Assembly (NCBI RefSeq): GCF_003946445.1 | Contig: NZ_RHOF01000002.1 | Span: 62,001-126,000 of the forward strand | DNA from: Loigolactobacillus jiayinensis | GTDB taxonomy: Bacteria > Bacillota > Bacilli > Lactobacillales > Lactobacillaceae | Length of the DNA: 64,000 bases | Direction of reading: 5' to 3' | In this document: piece after piece, positions 39,933 through 48,268 of the stretch | How the letters are laid out: each line of letters begins with the position of its first letter | Numbering within the stretch: position 1 is the stretch's first letter | Translations under genes and position numbers: made by a program | Notes under the pieces: model-generated | Seen by the model: the letters and a program-made list of their open reading frames with translations, nothing else | Database searches by the model: none | Told to the model about the DNA's origin: nothing

Positions 39933-40760
39933 TTGTTAGATATTTTTAAAGCAGTCATTCTCGGGATCGTTGAAGGGATCACCGAGTTCCTGCCCATTAG
40001 CTCAACCGGCCATATTGTGTTGGTCAACGAGTTTATTCAGTTGCAAGAATCTAAGGCCTTCGTTGATATGTTCAACGTGGTCATTCAACTTGGCGCGATC
40101 ATGGCGGTGGTGGTGCTGTATTTCCACAAATTAAATCCACTGTCTGGCCGCAAAACGCACGTTGAGCAGTCCCAAACGTGGACGTTGTGGTGGAAAGTTT
40201 TGTTGGCGGTGGTGCCTTCTGTAATTGTTGGCTTGCCGCTAAATGATTGGATGGATGCGCATCTGATGAATTGGGCCGTGGTTTCAGCGACCTTGATCAT
40301 TTACGGGATTTTATTCATTGTCATCGAAAATCACAACAAAGGCTTAAAGCCGAAATTTACTGACTTGTACACGTTACCTTACCGCACCGCCTTGTTTATC
40401 GGCGTTTTCCAATTGTTATCACTGATTCCAGGTACGTCACGTTCTGGCGCCACGATTCTAGGGGCGATCATTATCGGTACGTCACGTTATGTCGCCACCG
40501 AGTTCTCATTTTTCATGGCAATACCGACGATGCTGGGCGCTTCGGTGTTGAAAATTCTCAAGTTCTACATGCACGGCAACAGTCTTGACGGCATGCAAAG
40601 TGCTGTTCTGTTAGTCGGCGTGCTCGTTTCCTTTATTGTCGCTTACTTGTCCATTCGCTTCTTATTAAGTTATATTAAGAAAAATGACTTCAAGGCGTTC
40701 GGTTGGTACCGAATTATTTTAGGGGTTTTGGTCATCGGCTATTTTACTTTATTTAAATAA
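39933..40760 (+). CDS. uppP: Undecaprenyl-diphosphatase UppP (BacA)
   Basis: UppP dephosphorylates undecaprenyl diphosphate to recycle the wall-lipid carrier and gives some bacitracin tolerance. Motifs are [19 protein letters not shown] near the N-terminus and [12 protein letters not shown] in the middle, with about seven or eight membrane helices. The frame is open from ATG 39918, but those codons contain the GAGG ribosome site. TTG at 39933 gives the family-typical start [15 protein letters not shown]. It is flanked by terminators and therefore monocistronic. Confidence 0.95.
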   Translation: MLDIFKAVILGIVEGITEFLPISSTGHIVLVNEFIQLQESKAFVDMFNVVIQLGAIMAVVVLYFHKLNPLSGRKTHVEQSQTWTLWWKVLLAVVPSVIVGLPLNDWMDAHLMNWAVVSATLIIYGILFIVIENHNKGLKPKFTDLYTLPYRTALFIGVFQLLSLIPGTSRSGATILGAIIIGTSRYVATEFSFFMAIPTMLGASVLKILKFYMHGNSLDGMQSAVLLVGVLVSFIVAYLSIRFLLSYIKKNDFKAFGWYRIILGVLVIGYFTLFK

Positions 40761-40768
40761 ACGCGGAG

Positions 40769-40794
40769 CCTAGCAATCAGTGCTAGGTTTTTTT
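40769..40794 (+). terminator. Terminator after uppP
   Basis: CCTAGCA (40769-40775) pairs with TGCTAGG (40781-40787), followed by seven T. Confidence 0.88.
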
Positions 40795-40837
40795 GTTGCA
40801 TTGGTGCTAAACTAAACGGGAGAGAAGGCGGTTTTGG

Positions 40838-41494
40838 TTGGCAAAAATGCAAGATTTTCGGCAGCGGCTAGACTTTTTAGTGTTGTCGATTTTTATGAAC
40901 GCAGCGGGCAATGGCTTGACGATTGCCACGCATCTAGGCAGTGCTGTCTGGACAGGCTCGTCGGTTAATTTATCTAATTGGATCCACATTCCATTAGGGA
41001 CGACGCTGTTTATTTATGGTATCGTGATCACTTTGGTCAATCAATTGCTGCTGGGTCACTTTGATCGGCGGCGCTTTGTTTCGAATTTACTGTACACAAT
41101 TCCATTTAGTTACATGGTGTCTTTTTTCGCTAACCTATGGAGTTGGTTGGGTGTGCCGCAAGTCAGTTTAATTGGGCGCTTAGTGCTAGATACGCTGGGG
41201 ATTTTAATTTTATCGGCGGCGGTGTCGATTTATCAGCGCTCGAATCTGTTGATGCACCCCAACGATGATTTATCGTACATTCTGCGGTTTAAATTTTTAA
41301 AAGGGTCCGCGATCCTCGGTCAGTGGGTCAGCTACGTGCCACCGTTGTTGATCATGGTACTTTCGTTTATTGCGACCGGCAAGTTGACCGCTATTGGTTA
41401 TGGGACGTTGTTGGCGTTAACGGCGCAGGGGGCCTTGATGAAGTGGTCAGATGTGCACGTGTTCCCACGGTTGAAGCACCACGTTGATGTTTAG
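40838..41494 (+). CDS. YczE/YyaS-like integral membrane protein
   Basis: The 218-residue protein has about five membrane helices and resembles the YczE/YyaS/YitT group, with the N-terminal helix FMNAAGNGLTIATHLGSAVW and the following WTGSSVNLS. Function in this group is unknown. It starts at TTG 40838 after GAGAAGGCGG. A bidirectional terminator separates it from the convergent GntR gene. Confidence 0.7.
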   Translation: MAKMQDFRQRLDFLVLSIFMNAAGNGLTIATHLGSAVWTGSSVNLSNWIHIPLGTTLFIYGIVITLVNQLLLGHFDRRRFVSNLLYTIPFSYMVSFFANLWSWLGVPQVSLIGRLVLDTLGILILSAAVSIYQRSNLLMHPNDDLSYILRFKFLKGSAILGQWVSYVPPLLIMVLSFIATGKLTAIGYGTLLALTAQGALMKWSDVHVFPRLKHHVDV

Positions 41495-41503
41495 TAAAAA
41501 ATG

Positions 41504-41539
41504 AAGGCTGCGACATAAGTGAAATTATGTCGCAGCCTT
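41504..41539. terminator. Bidirectional terminator
   Basis: AAGGCTGCGACATAA (41504-41518) pairs perfectly with TTATGTCGCAGCCTT (41525-41539), with A/T runs on both sides. Confidence 0.9.
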
Positions 41540-41540
41540 T

Positions 41541-42233
41541 TTATTTGTCCATTTTGTTAGTGATGTGAAAATACAAATTGAGGTCTGGGTAGACGAAAAT
41601 TGTTCGCGCTAGATTGTAGGCTTGGTTGCCGTAGTAATTGGTTTGATAAAGCGTCAATTGCTGTTCGGTGGTGGTTTTGTGCAGCAGTTCAGCCTCCGTG
41701 GCGGTCAACTTTTCTTGGGCCAAATATTGATCGCTGCTGGTGGCGTAAATACCGTACGCCTTACGAATGAATTCAAAAATTGAATCCGTTGCGGCTTCGT
41801 TGGAAATGAACGGCACGACCGCGTCGACGTAATAGGCAGTTTCTAAATTATATAGCTCGTCGTTAAGATAGCGTAGACGCACGATCCGCGTTAATGGCGT
41901 GTTTAGCGCCACATTATAGCGCTCAGTCAAACTGGCATCGGCGGTTATTTTGTCAAAAGTAATAATTTTTGAAGTTAATTTTTTTCGTTTAGTGGTATAG
42001 CCCAATGATAGATTGACCACGGTTTTTTCGGCAACGTTGATGTGATTGATGAAATAGCCGCTACCTTGGATGCGGCGAACTAGCCCTTTTTGCGTGATCA
42101 GCTCGATGGCCTTATGGATCGTGTCACGACTGACTTGAAAGCGTGCGCGTAACTGTGCTTCGGTGGGCAGCTTTTCGGGAAAAAGGCCAGCTTCGATTTC
42201 TTGAATCAATACTTCGGCAATATCGTGATACAT
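41541..42233 (-). CDS. GntR-family regulator with UTRA domain
   Basis: The 230-residue protein has an N-terminal winged helix (LPTEAQLRARFQVSRDTIHKAIELITQKGLVRRIQGSGYFI) and a C-terminal UTRA ligand domain (PLTRIVRLRYLNDELYNLETAYY ... ARTIFVYPDLNLYFHI). UTRA regulators usually sense sugar phosphates or related metabolites. Two adjacent 18 bp palindromes in front of it suggest self-control. It is divergent from the RpiR-PTS cluster and could control that too. Confidence 0.9.
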   Translation of the reverse strand: MYHDIAEVLIQEIEAGLFPEKLPTEAQLRARFQVSRDTIHKAIELITQKGLVRRIQGSGYFINHINVAEKTVVNLSLGYTTKRKKLTSKIITFDKITADASLTERYNVALNTPLTRIVRLRYLNDELYNLETAYYVDAVVPFISNEAATDSIFEFIRKAYGIYATSSDQYLAQEKLTATEAELLHKTTTEQQLTLYQTNYYGNQAYNLARTIFVYPDLNLYFHITNKMDK

Positions 42234-42262
42234 AATTGGTTAGCCTCCTTAGGCAATCAAAA

Positions 42263-42299
42263 TACATGTACGGACTTGTAAAACTTGTACGGATAAGTT
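42263..42299. promoter_or_regulatory. Twin operators in front of the GntR gene
   Basis: TACATGTACGGACTTGTA (42263-42280) and AACTTGTACGGATAAGTT (42282-42299) are two 18 bp imperfect palindromes with the same ACGG centre, one base apart. A rightward TTGTAA-N17-TATACT pair overlaps them. Confidence 0.65.
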
Positions 42300-42314
42300 A
42301 TACTTTGTTCGTTA

Positions 42315-42328
42315 TGAAAGCGGTTGAA
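42315..42328 (+). promoter_or_regulatory. Candidate CcpA (cre) site
   Basis: TGAAAGCGGTTGAA differs from the cre consensus TGWAANCGNTNWCA at one position. It lies between the GntR and RpiR genes and would fit catabolite control. Confidence 0.45.
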
Positions 42329-42492
42329 ATAATTTGCTGGTAGTTCAAATTAACTTTTAGTGGTGAATGAGTTCATTTTAAAAAGTAGCTTAGCGCTTAA
42401 TCGTGTCACGCTGCCACCACTACTTTAACGCTAACTAGCATAGAACTATTGACGCTAAAAAGGAAGCAGAATTTGCGCAAAGGGGGGATGGC

Positions 42493-43185
42493 ATGTTTTC
42501 TTATGAGCAGGTACAATCGTTGAATCGCTTGGAATTACTGGTATATAAGTATGTGATCAGCCACCCTAAGGCCATTCGGCAAATGACGATTCGTGAGTTA
42601 GCCGCGCAGATCCATGTTTCAACGACAACGATTTTCCGTTTTTTGAAGAAAACTGGTTATACAGGTTTTTCTGAATTTAAATACGCGCTGAAGCAGCGGC
42701 CGGCTGCGGCTAAGGTGGCGTTACCGTCAGTGCAACCTGCTGCTACAAATCAGTTGGCAGCTGTGGCCCAAGTGGTCAGTACCGCGACGACGCTGATTTT
42801 CTTTGGTGTGGGCACTAGCGCGGCATTGGCGCAGTACGGCGCACAAGTGTTTGCGCGGCATGACTTTTACACACTAACGATCACGGCCTCGGTGACACCA
42901 CGATTATGCGCGCGTCCTGATTTGACTGATACGTTGCTGATTTTATTGTCCGTCAGCGGCGAAACGGCGGCAGTGTTGCGGCAGGCGGAATATTATAAGC
43001 AAAATGGGGCGTTGGTGCTGGCGCTCACTGCCAATGCTAATTCTACCTTAGCACAAATCGCTGACTTGAAGCTATGTTATACGTTACCGCAGGAGCAACA
43101 GTTACTCACGCAATTACCGGTGTTGTATTTGTTGGAACAATTATTATTGACCACTAGTCAAACTAACCAAGTTTTAGTTAAATAA
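42493..43185 (+). CDS. MurR/RpiR-family regulator (HTH + SIS)
   Basis: The 230-residue protein has an RpiR helix-turn-helix (MTIRELAAQIHVSTTTIFRFLKKTGYTGFSEFK) and a SIS sugar-phosphate-binding domain (about residues 95-210; FFGVGTSAALAQYGAQVF, LLILLSVSGETAAVLRQAEYYK). Such proteins control sugar uptake genes in answer to phosphosugars. It lies upstream of the EIIC gene in the same direction and probably controls it. ATG 42493 follows AAAGGGGGG. Confidence 0.9.
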   Translation: MFSYEQVQSLNRLELLVYKYVISHPKAIRQMTIRELAAQIHVSTTTIFRFLKKTGYTGFSEFKYALKQRPAAAKVALPSVQPAATNQLAAVAQVVSTATTLIFFGVGTSAALAQYGAQVFARHDFYTLTITASVTPRLCARPDLTDTLLILLSVSGETAAVLRQAEYYKQNGALVLALTANANSTLAQIADLKLCYTLPQEQQLLTQLPVLYLLEQLLLTTSQTNQVLVK

Positions 43186-43381
43186 GTCAGTTAGCCTCGA
43201 CTGCGGTATTTTTTTCGACAAATTTAATGAGACGAGGAGGTGAGGCTGAAGATTTAAAGTGGCGAGCATTTTGTGTTTTTAGAATCGGCGGCTTGCGTGT
43301 CGTTGTATTCTGCTAGGGTGTCATTGGTGTGGGTGCAGTGGCATGCTGGGGGTCACAAATTATTTTGGGAGGAACTTACTT

Positions 43382-44746
43382 ATGAATGGACTTATTCAAT
43401 GGTTGGAAAAGCACGTGGTGCCGATCGCAACTAAAATTGGCTCAGTTCGCTGGCTGATCGCATTACGGGATGCCTTTATTAGTACGATGCCAGCAACTAT
43501 GGCTGGCTCGGTTGCCGTTTTACTGAACGCTTTTCTGCGTGATATTCCGACGCAATACGGCTGGACTGGCTTTGTAAAGGCTATGCAGCCAGTGGTCGGC
43601 GTTAACTCGCAGGTTTGGACAGGGACTTTAGCGGTTATTGGCTTAATTTTTGCCTTCACGTGGGGCTATAATTTGGCGAAACAATACGATGTTGAGCCGT
43701 TAACTGGTGGGATCGTCACGTTGGGCACGTTCCTGATGAGTGTGTCGCAAACGTTCACGATCACGCTGACTAAGGCGTTACCGAAGGCTGCAGAAAAGAT
43801 TTTGACGGCTTCTGGCGCTGCAGTTGACGGTAAAACCGTGACTGGCTGGGGCTACTTCAATTTCAACGCTCATTTTGGTGCGGCTGGTTTATTTACTGCC
43901 ATGATTTTAGGTGGCTTGGCAGGTGCAATTTATATTATTTTAACGAAACGCAATATTACGATCAAAATGCCTGAATCCGTACCGCCAGCAATTTCCAAAG
44001 CTTTCGCTGGGATTATTCCCGCGATTGTTGCTTGGTATGTGATCGGCATTATTACCTACGTCTTCACTGACGCAACAGGTACTGCAATTATTGATTGGAT
44101 CGGCAAAACAATTCAAACGCCATTGTTGTCCTTATCGCAAGGCTATGGCGCAGTCTTACTCTTGACCATTTTAGTTCAAGTTTTCTGGTTCTTCGGCATT
44201 CACGGAACCAATGTGTTAGGCCCAGTGCTGGATAGCATCTGGTTAACCGCCCAACTGGCTAACGTTAACGCTGCTGCCAAAGGCGACGCACTACCATACT
44301 TATGGACACGTTCTGACTTTGATATGTATGCTTGGCTAGGTGGCGCTGGTTCAACGTTACTTTTGTTGATCGCCATTTTCGTCTTTAGTCGGCGGGATGA
44401 TGAACGAACGGTCGCTAAATTAGCGATTGCGCCGGGGATATTTAATATCAACGAGCCAACGATGTTCGGGTTACCGATCGTGCTGAACCCAATTTACGTG
44501 ATCCCATTTATTTTGGCGCCCGTTGTGATGGTCACTGTGGCTTACTTTGCCATTAACTGGCATTTAGTGGCGCCGGTCAGCATTCAAATGACTTGGGTAA
44601 TGCCACCATTCTTGAACTCATTCTTAGCGACGAGCTTGGATTGGCGTGCACCAGTGCTACAGTTGGTCAATGCGGTGATTGGCTTTATCATTTACGCACC
44701 GTTTGTTATTGCTAGCAACAAATTAGATCCAGAGAAGTTGGCTTAA
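43382..44746 (+). CDS. PTS transporter EIIC, lactose/cellobiose family
   Basis: The 454-residue membrane protein is the sugar-translocating EIIC unit. It shows the family pattern of about ten helices with WLIALRDAFISTMPATMAGS, IHGTNVLGPVLDSIW and the substrate motif GIFNINEPTMFGLPIVLNP. No EIIA or EIIB gene lies nearby, so those parts must come from elsewhere. The frame extends to 43343, but GGGAGG before ATG 43382 sets the start. Small genes and a DUF3284 gene follow. Confidence 0.93.
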   Translation: MNGLIQWLEKHVVPIATKIGSVRWLIALRDAFISTMPATMAGSVAVLLNAFLRDIPTQYGWTGFVKAMQPVVGVNSQVWTGTLAVIGLIFAFTWGYNLAKQYDVEPLTGGIVTLGTFLMSVSQTFTITLTKALPKAAEKILTASGAAVDGKTVTGWGYFNFNAHFGAAGLFTAMILGGLAGAIYIILTKRNITIKMPESVPPAISKAFAGIIPAIVAWYVIGIITYVFTDATGTAIIDWIGKTIQTPLLSLSQGYGAVLLLTILVQVFWFFGIHGTNVLGPVLDSIWLTAQLANVNAAAKGDALPYLWTRSDFDMYAWLGGAGSTLLLLIAIFVFSRRDDERTVAKLAIAPGIFNINEPTMFGLPIVLNPIYVIPFILAPVVMVTVAYFAINWHLVAPVSIQMTWVMPPFLNSFLATSLDWRAPVLQLVNAVIGFIIYAPFVIASNKLDPEKLA

Positions 44747-44777
44747 ACAGTCTACCGTAATCGTGTGTTGCGGTTGC

Positions 44778-44805
44778 GGTGAGTTGTGTCCGGACATAAC
44801 TCACC
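44778..44805. repeat. Perfect-loopless palindrome after EIIC
   Basis: Two 14-base arms meet with no spacer: GGTGAGTTGTGTCC (44778-44791) and GGACATAACTCACC (44792-44805), one G-U. TTGC/GCAA-type pairs extend it outward. There is no T tract. Confidence 0.75.
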
Positions 44806-44845
44806 CCAGCAGCAACGCAAAACGGCAATTCAGGAGGTTATTTTA

Positions 44846-45070
44846 ATGATTATTTTAGATGCACCAATTCAACAAGATAAAATTATTGCGTTACTTAATG
44901 CGTATGACCAAGATGGCGTGAGCTTTCAATTTGATCATAAAAAAGGCATTCAATTGCATTTTACGACGAACCAAAGCGACTTAGCAACAGCGGCTAAAGT
45001 CGCTAAAGCGGCGATCAAGGCAGAACCGTGGGGTGGGGTGCTTTACTTCCAAGCCCGAGTGGCCAAATGA
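44846..45070 (+). CDS. Small soluble protein of the PTS operon
   Basis: A 74-residue frame starts with ATG 44846 after AGGAGG. The product (MIILDAPIQQDKIIALLNAY, then GVSFQFDHKKGIQLHFTTN, ending GGVLYFQARVAK) has no signal or membrane helix and alternates strands and helices. I do not recognise a family. Its position between EIIC and DUF3284 and its size suggest an accessory of the sugar system. Its stop overlaps the next start (ATGA). Confidence 0.65.
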   Translation: MIILDAPIQQDKIIALLNAYDQDGVSFQFDHKKGIQLHFTTNQSDLATAAKVAKAAIKAEPWGGVLYFQARVAK

Positions 45071-45255
45071 AAAAGCGCGGGCTGTTAGTCATGAGCATTG
45101 GTTTCTTGATTGTCGCGCTGAGTCCAATTGGCGCCCAACGCACAACTAATTACAGCTTAGTGCTTGTTGGGATCAGCATAATCGGGTTAGGCTATTTTGA
45201 ATTCCGCCATAACAAGCAGGTGGCCGCAAAGCGAGGGACACATGATGGAGATTAA
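45067..45255 (+). CDS. Small two-helix membrane protein
   Basis: This 62-residue protein begins at ATG 45067, overlapping the previous stop by four bases. It has two hydrophobic helices (LLVMSIGFLIVALSPIG and YSLVLVGISIIGLGYFEF) and a basic tail. No family is recognised. It is translationally coupled with both neighbours, so it is likely expressed. Confidence 0.6.
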   Translation: MKKRGLLVMSIGFLIVALSPIGAQRTTNYSLVLVGISIIGLGYFEFRHNKQVAAKRGTHDGD

Positions 45256-45673
45256 GCAAACGTTGAAGTTGCCGCCGAATGCGTTGTACACGAAAATTAT
45301 TGATTCAGTATTGTACGATATTCAGCAGCAAACCGGTAAAAAATTGAATCCCAATCAACTGACTAATTTCAGTTATCGCAAAGGTTTTGGTGGCCAGAGT
45401 AGTGGCCGCGTGACGATCACCGCCAACCGGCCAGGGGAGTGCTATCATTATCGGACGGAAACTAACCGCAATCAGTACTTAGTCGGTTACGATATCCAAA
45501 CAGTAGCTGCTGGCCAGCAAAGTTTACTGACCTATAGTGAGAAAGTTGTTGCCAACCGGGATGGTCAACAGCTCAATAATTGGTTGAGTGTCGCGATACT
45601 TGGTTTTAACCGGCGGCGGCATTTTAAGAAGATGTTGCGGGCAATGGAAGCCGAATATCAGGTCGCAAACTAA
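45245..45673 (+). CDS. DUF3284-domain protein
   Basis: The 142-residue protein matches the DUF3284 pattern of lactobacilli and enterococci: FYDKIIDSVLYDI-like start (here LYTKIIDSVLYDIQQQTGKK), YLVGYDIQ, LTYSEKV and the basic end GFNRRRHFKKMLRAMEAEY. Members commonly lie in PTS and beta-glucoside operons; the fold is probably START/polyketide-cyclase-like. ATG 45245 overlaps the upstream gene and has a GAGGG site; ATG 45242 is an alternative. A terminator closes the operon. Confidence 0.8.
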   Translation: MEIKQTLKLPPNALYTKIIDSVLYDIQQQTGKKLNPNQLTNFSYRKGFGGQSSGRVTITANRPGECYHYRTETNRNQYLVGYDIQTVAAGQQSLLTYSEKVVANRDGQQLNNWLSVAILGFNRRRHFKKMLRAMEAEYQVAN

Positions 45674-45711
45674 GAAGTTAAGCGCGCTTGATGTCGCGCT
45701 TGAAAATAAAT

Positions 45712-45754
45712 AAAAAGCGTTGCACCGCCATTTATAGGGGGTACAACGCTTTTT
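45712..45754. terminator. Bidirectional terminator between DUF3284 and rtpR
   Basis: AAAAAGCGTTG (45712-45722) pairs with CAACGCTTTTT (45744-45754), with inner ACC/GGG pairing. It works for both convergent genes. Confidence 0.88.
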
Positions 45755-45764
45755 ATAATTAAAT

Positions 45765-48014
45765 CTAACGTACGGGACAAGCGCCACTTTCGCAGTCGGT
45801 TTGATCCACTAATACGAGATCTTTTTGTTCTTGATAATTTTGTTGGGCAAATGTTGCTTCAACGTTACCGCTGATTTCAGCACAGCGCGCTTCGTAAGTT
45901 GCTTGGTCAATTGGTTCTTTTGGTGCTTGTTTCAATTCGCCACCGCTATAAGGCAACATTGAGGTTGACTTGGTGATGTGACGGTATTGTTTCAACAAGC
46001 CAGCTAATTGATCAGCTTCTTCTGGTTGGAACGTGGCCGTACAGCTAACCGCGTTATCAGACCAGTAAGTCTGCAAGAAGGCCTGCGTTGCAAATTGTTC
46101 AGCGACAGAAACGCTGCCGGCAGAAGCAAAGTTATCATTGTCAGCGTTAGCGGCCTTGACTGGGAACTCAACGCACATGGTGTTATCCGTGTACAAATCA
46201 GGTTCAATGCGGTAACCGCAAGCTTTCAAGGCTGGTAACAAGGGATCACTATCTTGGAAACGAATCCGCTGAATCAAGTAGCCAGCATAATGGAAATGCA
46301 TCCCTTCAGAAACACCGGCTAATTTAGCGACAGTGCCTGATGGTTTAACGGTGGTGTGTTTCAATGATGGTTGGCAACCAAGCGCGTCAGAATAGTCCTG
46401 ATCAGCTTGAGTGATGGCTTTGTACAAACCGTCAAAGCGTTGCACTGCTTTTTGATCATAAACTGGCTTTTGAATGGTTTCGTCAGTTTCTGGATCAAGC
46501 GCTGGTGTAAAGCCAGTAACGACACGTTGGCCAAATTCGTCTAAAATCCAATCTTGAACGCCAGACATAGAAATGCCGATCCGGCGGTTTTTGGCGATCA
46601 TTTTACGAGAAACTTCCCAGTCGTAATGGCTGAATGTGATCCGTTTCGTGTAGCGCGTACCTAAGGCAAAAGCGTCCTTTAGATCCCAGCCTTGTTCTTC
46701 AGCAACTGAAGGGAAGACTTCAAATAAGTTACAAGGTTCACCGTTGCTTAAGGAAATTTCGCCACAAGGGTTAGTGCCTTCAACGCTGCCGTCAATGCCT
46801 TCTTGGCGGCCATCAGCGATACGACCATAGTTTTGTGATAATTCCAAGTTCACGATGCCAGGTTCGCCGTTGTGCAAAATGGAATCGGCAACAGGACCGT
46901 AATCAGTGAAGTTGGAATCAACAGCAATACTGTTATTTGAAGCCCAACGATGATGGTAGAGCTTCTTTTGGTCTTGCTTCATGGTGATAAATGCGTCGTC
47001 TTCAGCGCCACCTAAAGCTAGTTCAGCTGAGCGGCGAACGTTACCCGCAACGACGGCCTTACCGATCATGTTACCAAGGTCAGTGCATTCAACGCCAGTT
47101 AATTGCCGGCCAGCAGCTTCGTTTAAAACGTCGTTGCTGTCGAGTAGCATGCTGATCAAAGGCATTGGGCCAGAAGCAGTGCCACCGAAACCGTGGATCC
47201 GCGCGTTTTTAGGCCGAATCTGCGTCATATCCAAGACGACTTCTTTGACCTGATTAGGGTTGGTTGCTGTAAAATGCGCATCGATCATGTGTGCGTTGGC
47301 TAAAACCCAGCCTTCGCGCGTATCTGGTAATTCGTAATACAAAACGTCAGCGGGATCGTTTTCAGCTAACCATTGTTCGCGGTCAATTGCGCCGACAGCC
47401 AGCGAATCCGTATAAGATTCACTATCTTTACTGATAACGACGCTTAATTTGATTTTAGCGGCAACTGGAGGCAATTGGCTGATATTAGTTGGGACAACGG
47501 AAAAACCGACGCCGCCGCCTTTCATCAATTGGTCAAACATGAATGAGTAAGGCATGGAGACAGCTGGCTGTTTTGGATCCAAATAGTCAGGCACAATATG
47601 GCTGTCACCATAAGCTTGTGGGCGGATCGCAATGAACCAACAATTGTTCAAGGCATCGCCGTTACGCTTTTGGTAATCCGTGCCGGAGATCCACAAATTA
47701 CGGCCAGATGGTGTCGCGCCTAAGCCGTAGATCAAGCGGTAAAGTTGTTGCGCCTCAGTGGTTAATTCTTCAAACAATTCAGGGGCAACGTCGCCGTTGT
47801 GTAGCCGTGGGTCAAGGTTGATATTGCCTTCGACGACACGCTTAACGGTTTCGAACCATTCTTCAGTCCGTTTTTGCTCAGGAATCCAGCGGGCGTATGT
47901 ACGTTTGTAGGTTACCCAGCCTAATTTACCCCAGTGTGGTTGAACTTCTTGTTTTGTTTTTTCTATAAAGTCATTGGTCAAGCCGATTTTTATTGGTGTT
48001 GATGTCATTTGCAT
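45765..48014 (-). CDS. rtpR: Adenosylcobalamin-dependent ribonucleoside-triphosphate reductase
   Basis: This class II enzyme makes dNTPs with a B12-derived thiyl radical. The 749-residue protein matches the monomeric Lactobacillus leichmannii type. It has NNCWF (first redox Cys), GTNPCGEISLSNGEPCNLF with the radical Cys and second redox Cys, and the C-terminal reducing pair DCESGACPVR (C741, C746). GGAGG precedes ATG 48014. No cobalamin riboswitch fits in the short upstream gap, but tandem NrdR-like boxes are visible. Confidence 0.95.
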   Translation of the reverse strand: MQMTSTPIKIGLTNDFIEKTKQEVQPHWGKLGWVTYKRTYARWIPEQKRTEEWFETVKRVVEGNINLDPRLHNGDVAPELFEELTTEAQQLYRLIYGLGATPSGRNLWISGTDYQKRNGDALNNCWFIAIRPQAYGDSHIVPDYLDPKQPAVSMPYSFMFDQLMKGGGVGFSVVPTNISQLPPVAAKIKLSVVISKDSESYTDSLAVGAIDREQWLAENDPADVLYYELPDTREGWVLANAHMIDAHFTATNPNQVKEVVLDMTQIRPKNARIHGFGGTASGPMPLISMLLDSNDVLNEAAGRQLTGVECTDLGNMIGKAVVAGNVRRSAELALGGAEDDAFITMKQDQKKLYHHRWASNNSIAVDSNFTDYGPVADSILHNGEPGIVNLELSQNYGRIADGRQEGIDGSVEGTNPCGEISLSNGEPCNLFEVFPSVAEEQGWDLKDAFALGTRYTKRITFSHYDWEVSRKMIAKNRRIGISMSGVQDWILDEFGQRVVTGFTPALDPETDETIQKPVYDQKAVQRFDGLYKAITQADQDYSDALGCQPSLKHTTVKPSGTVAKLAGVSEGMHFHYAGYLIQRIRFQDSDPLLPALKACGYRIEPDLYTDNTMCVEFPVKAANADNDNFASAGSVSVAEQFATQAFLQTYWSDNAVSCTATFQPEEADQLAGLLKQYRHITKSTSMLPYSGGELKQAPKEPIDQATYEARCAEISGNVEATFAQQNYQEQKDLVLVDQTDCESGACPVR

Positions 48015-48040
48015 AGATGTAGTGCCTCCGTTCGTTTCAA

Positions 48041-48086
48041 TACATTATATGGTAGCACATTTCAAAGCGATATACTATATCTAGTA
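48041..48086 (-). promoter_or_regulatory. Tandem NrdR-box-like sites in the rtpR promoter
   Basis: TACATTATATGGTA (48041-48054) and TACTATATCTAGTA (48073-48086) resemble NrdR boxes and are centred 32 bp apart, close to the three-turn spacing known for NrdR. A leftward TATAAT lies within the first. Confidence 0.6.
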
Positions 48087-48187
48087 ATGAATGAAAAGAA
48101 AAAGAAAACGTGTGTGGCATGTGGTTAAGCGCTTTAAATTTTTTTATTCGTAACTGACTATCGAAATATGCCGTCGAGTCAGTTAGC

Positions 48188-48217
48188 TTGCCACGACCCG
48201 CTGATTTTCGTTATACT
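48188..48217 (+). promoter_or_regulatory. Promoter of the MFS gene
   Basis: TTGCCA (48188-48193) and TATACT (48212-48217) are spaced by 18 bases. Confidence 0.6.
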
Positions 48218-48268
48218 AGTACGGATTGTTTTTTTCAAAGCAATAAAAATAAAAGGGGTGTGGTCAAC

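Noticed and set aside
48122-48138. A second cre site around TTAAGCGCTTTAAA
   Set aside because: Only the AAGCGCTT core fits and the flanking bases do not match well.
48015-48187. Cobalamin riboswitch before rtpR
   Set aside because: The gap is too short and none of the conserved B12-box sequence is visible.
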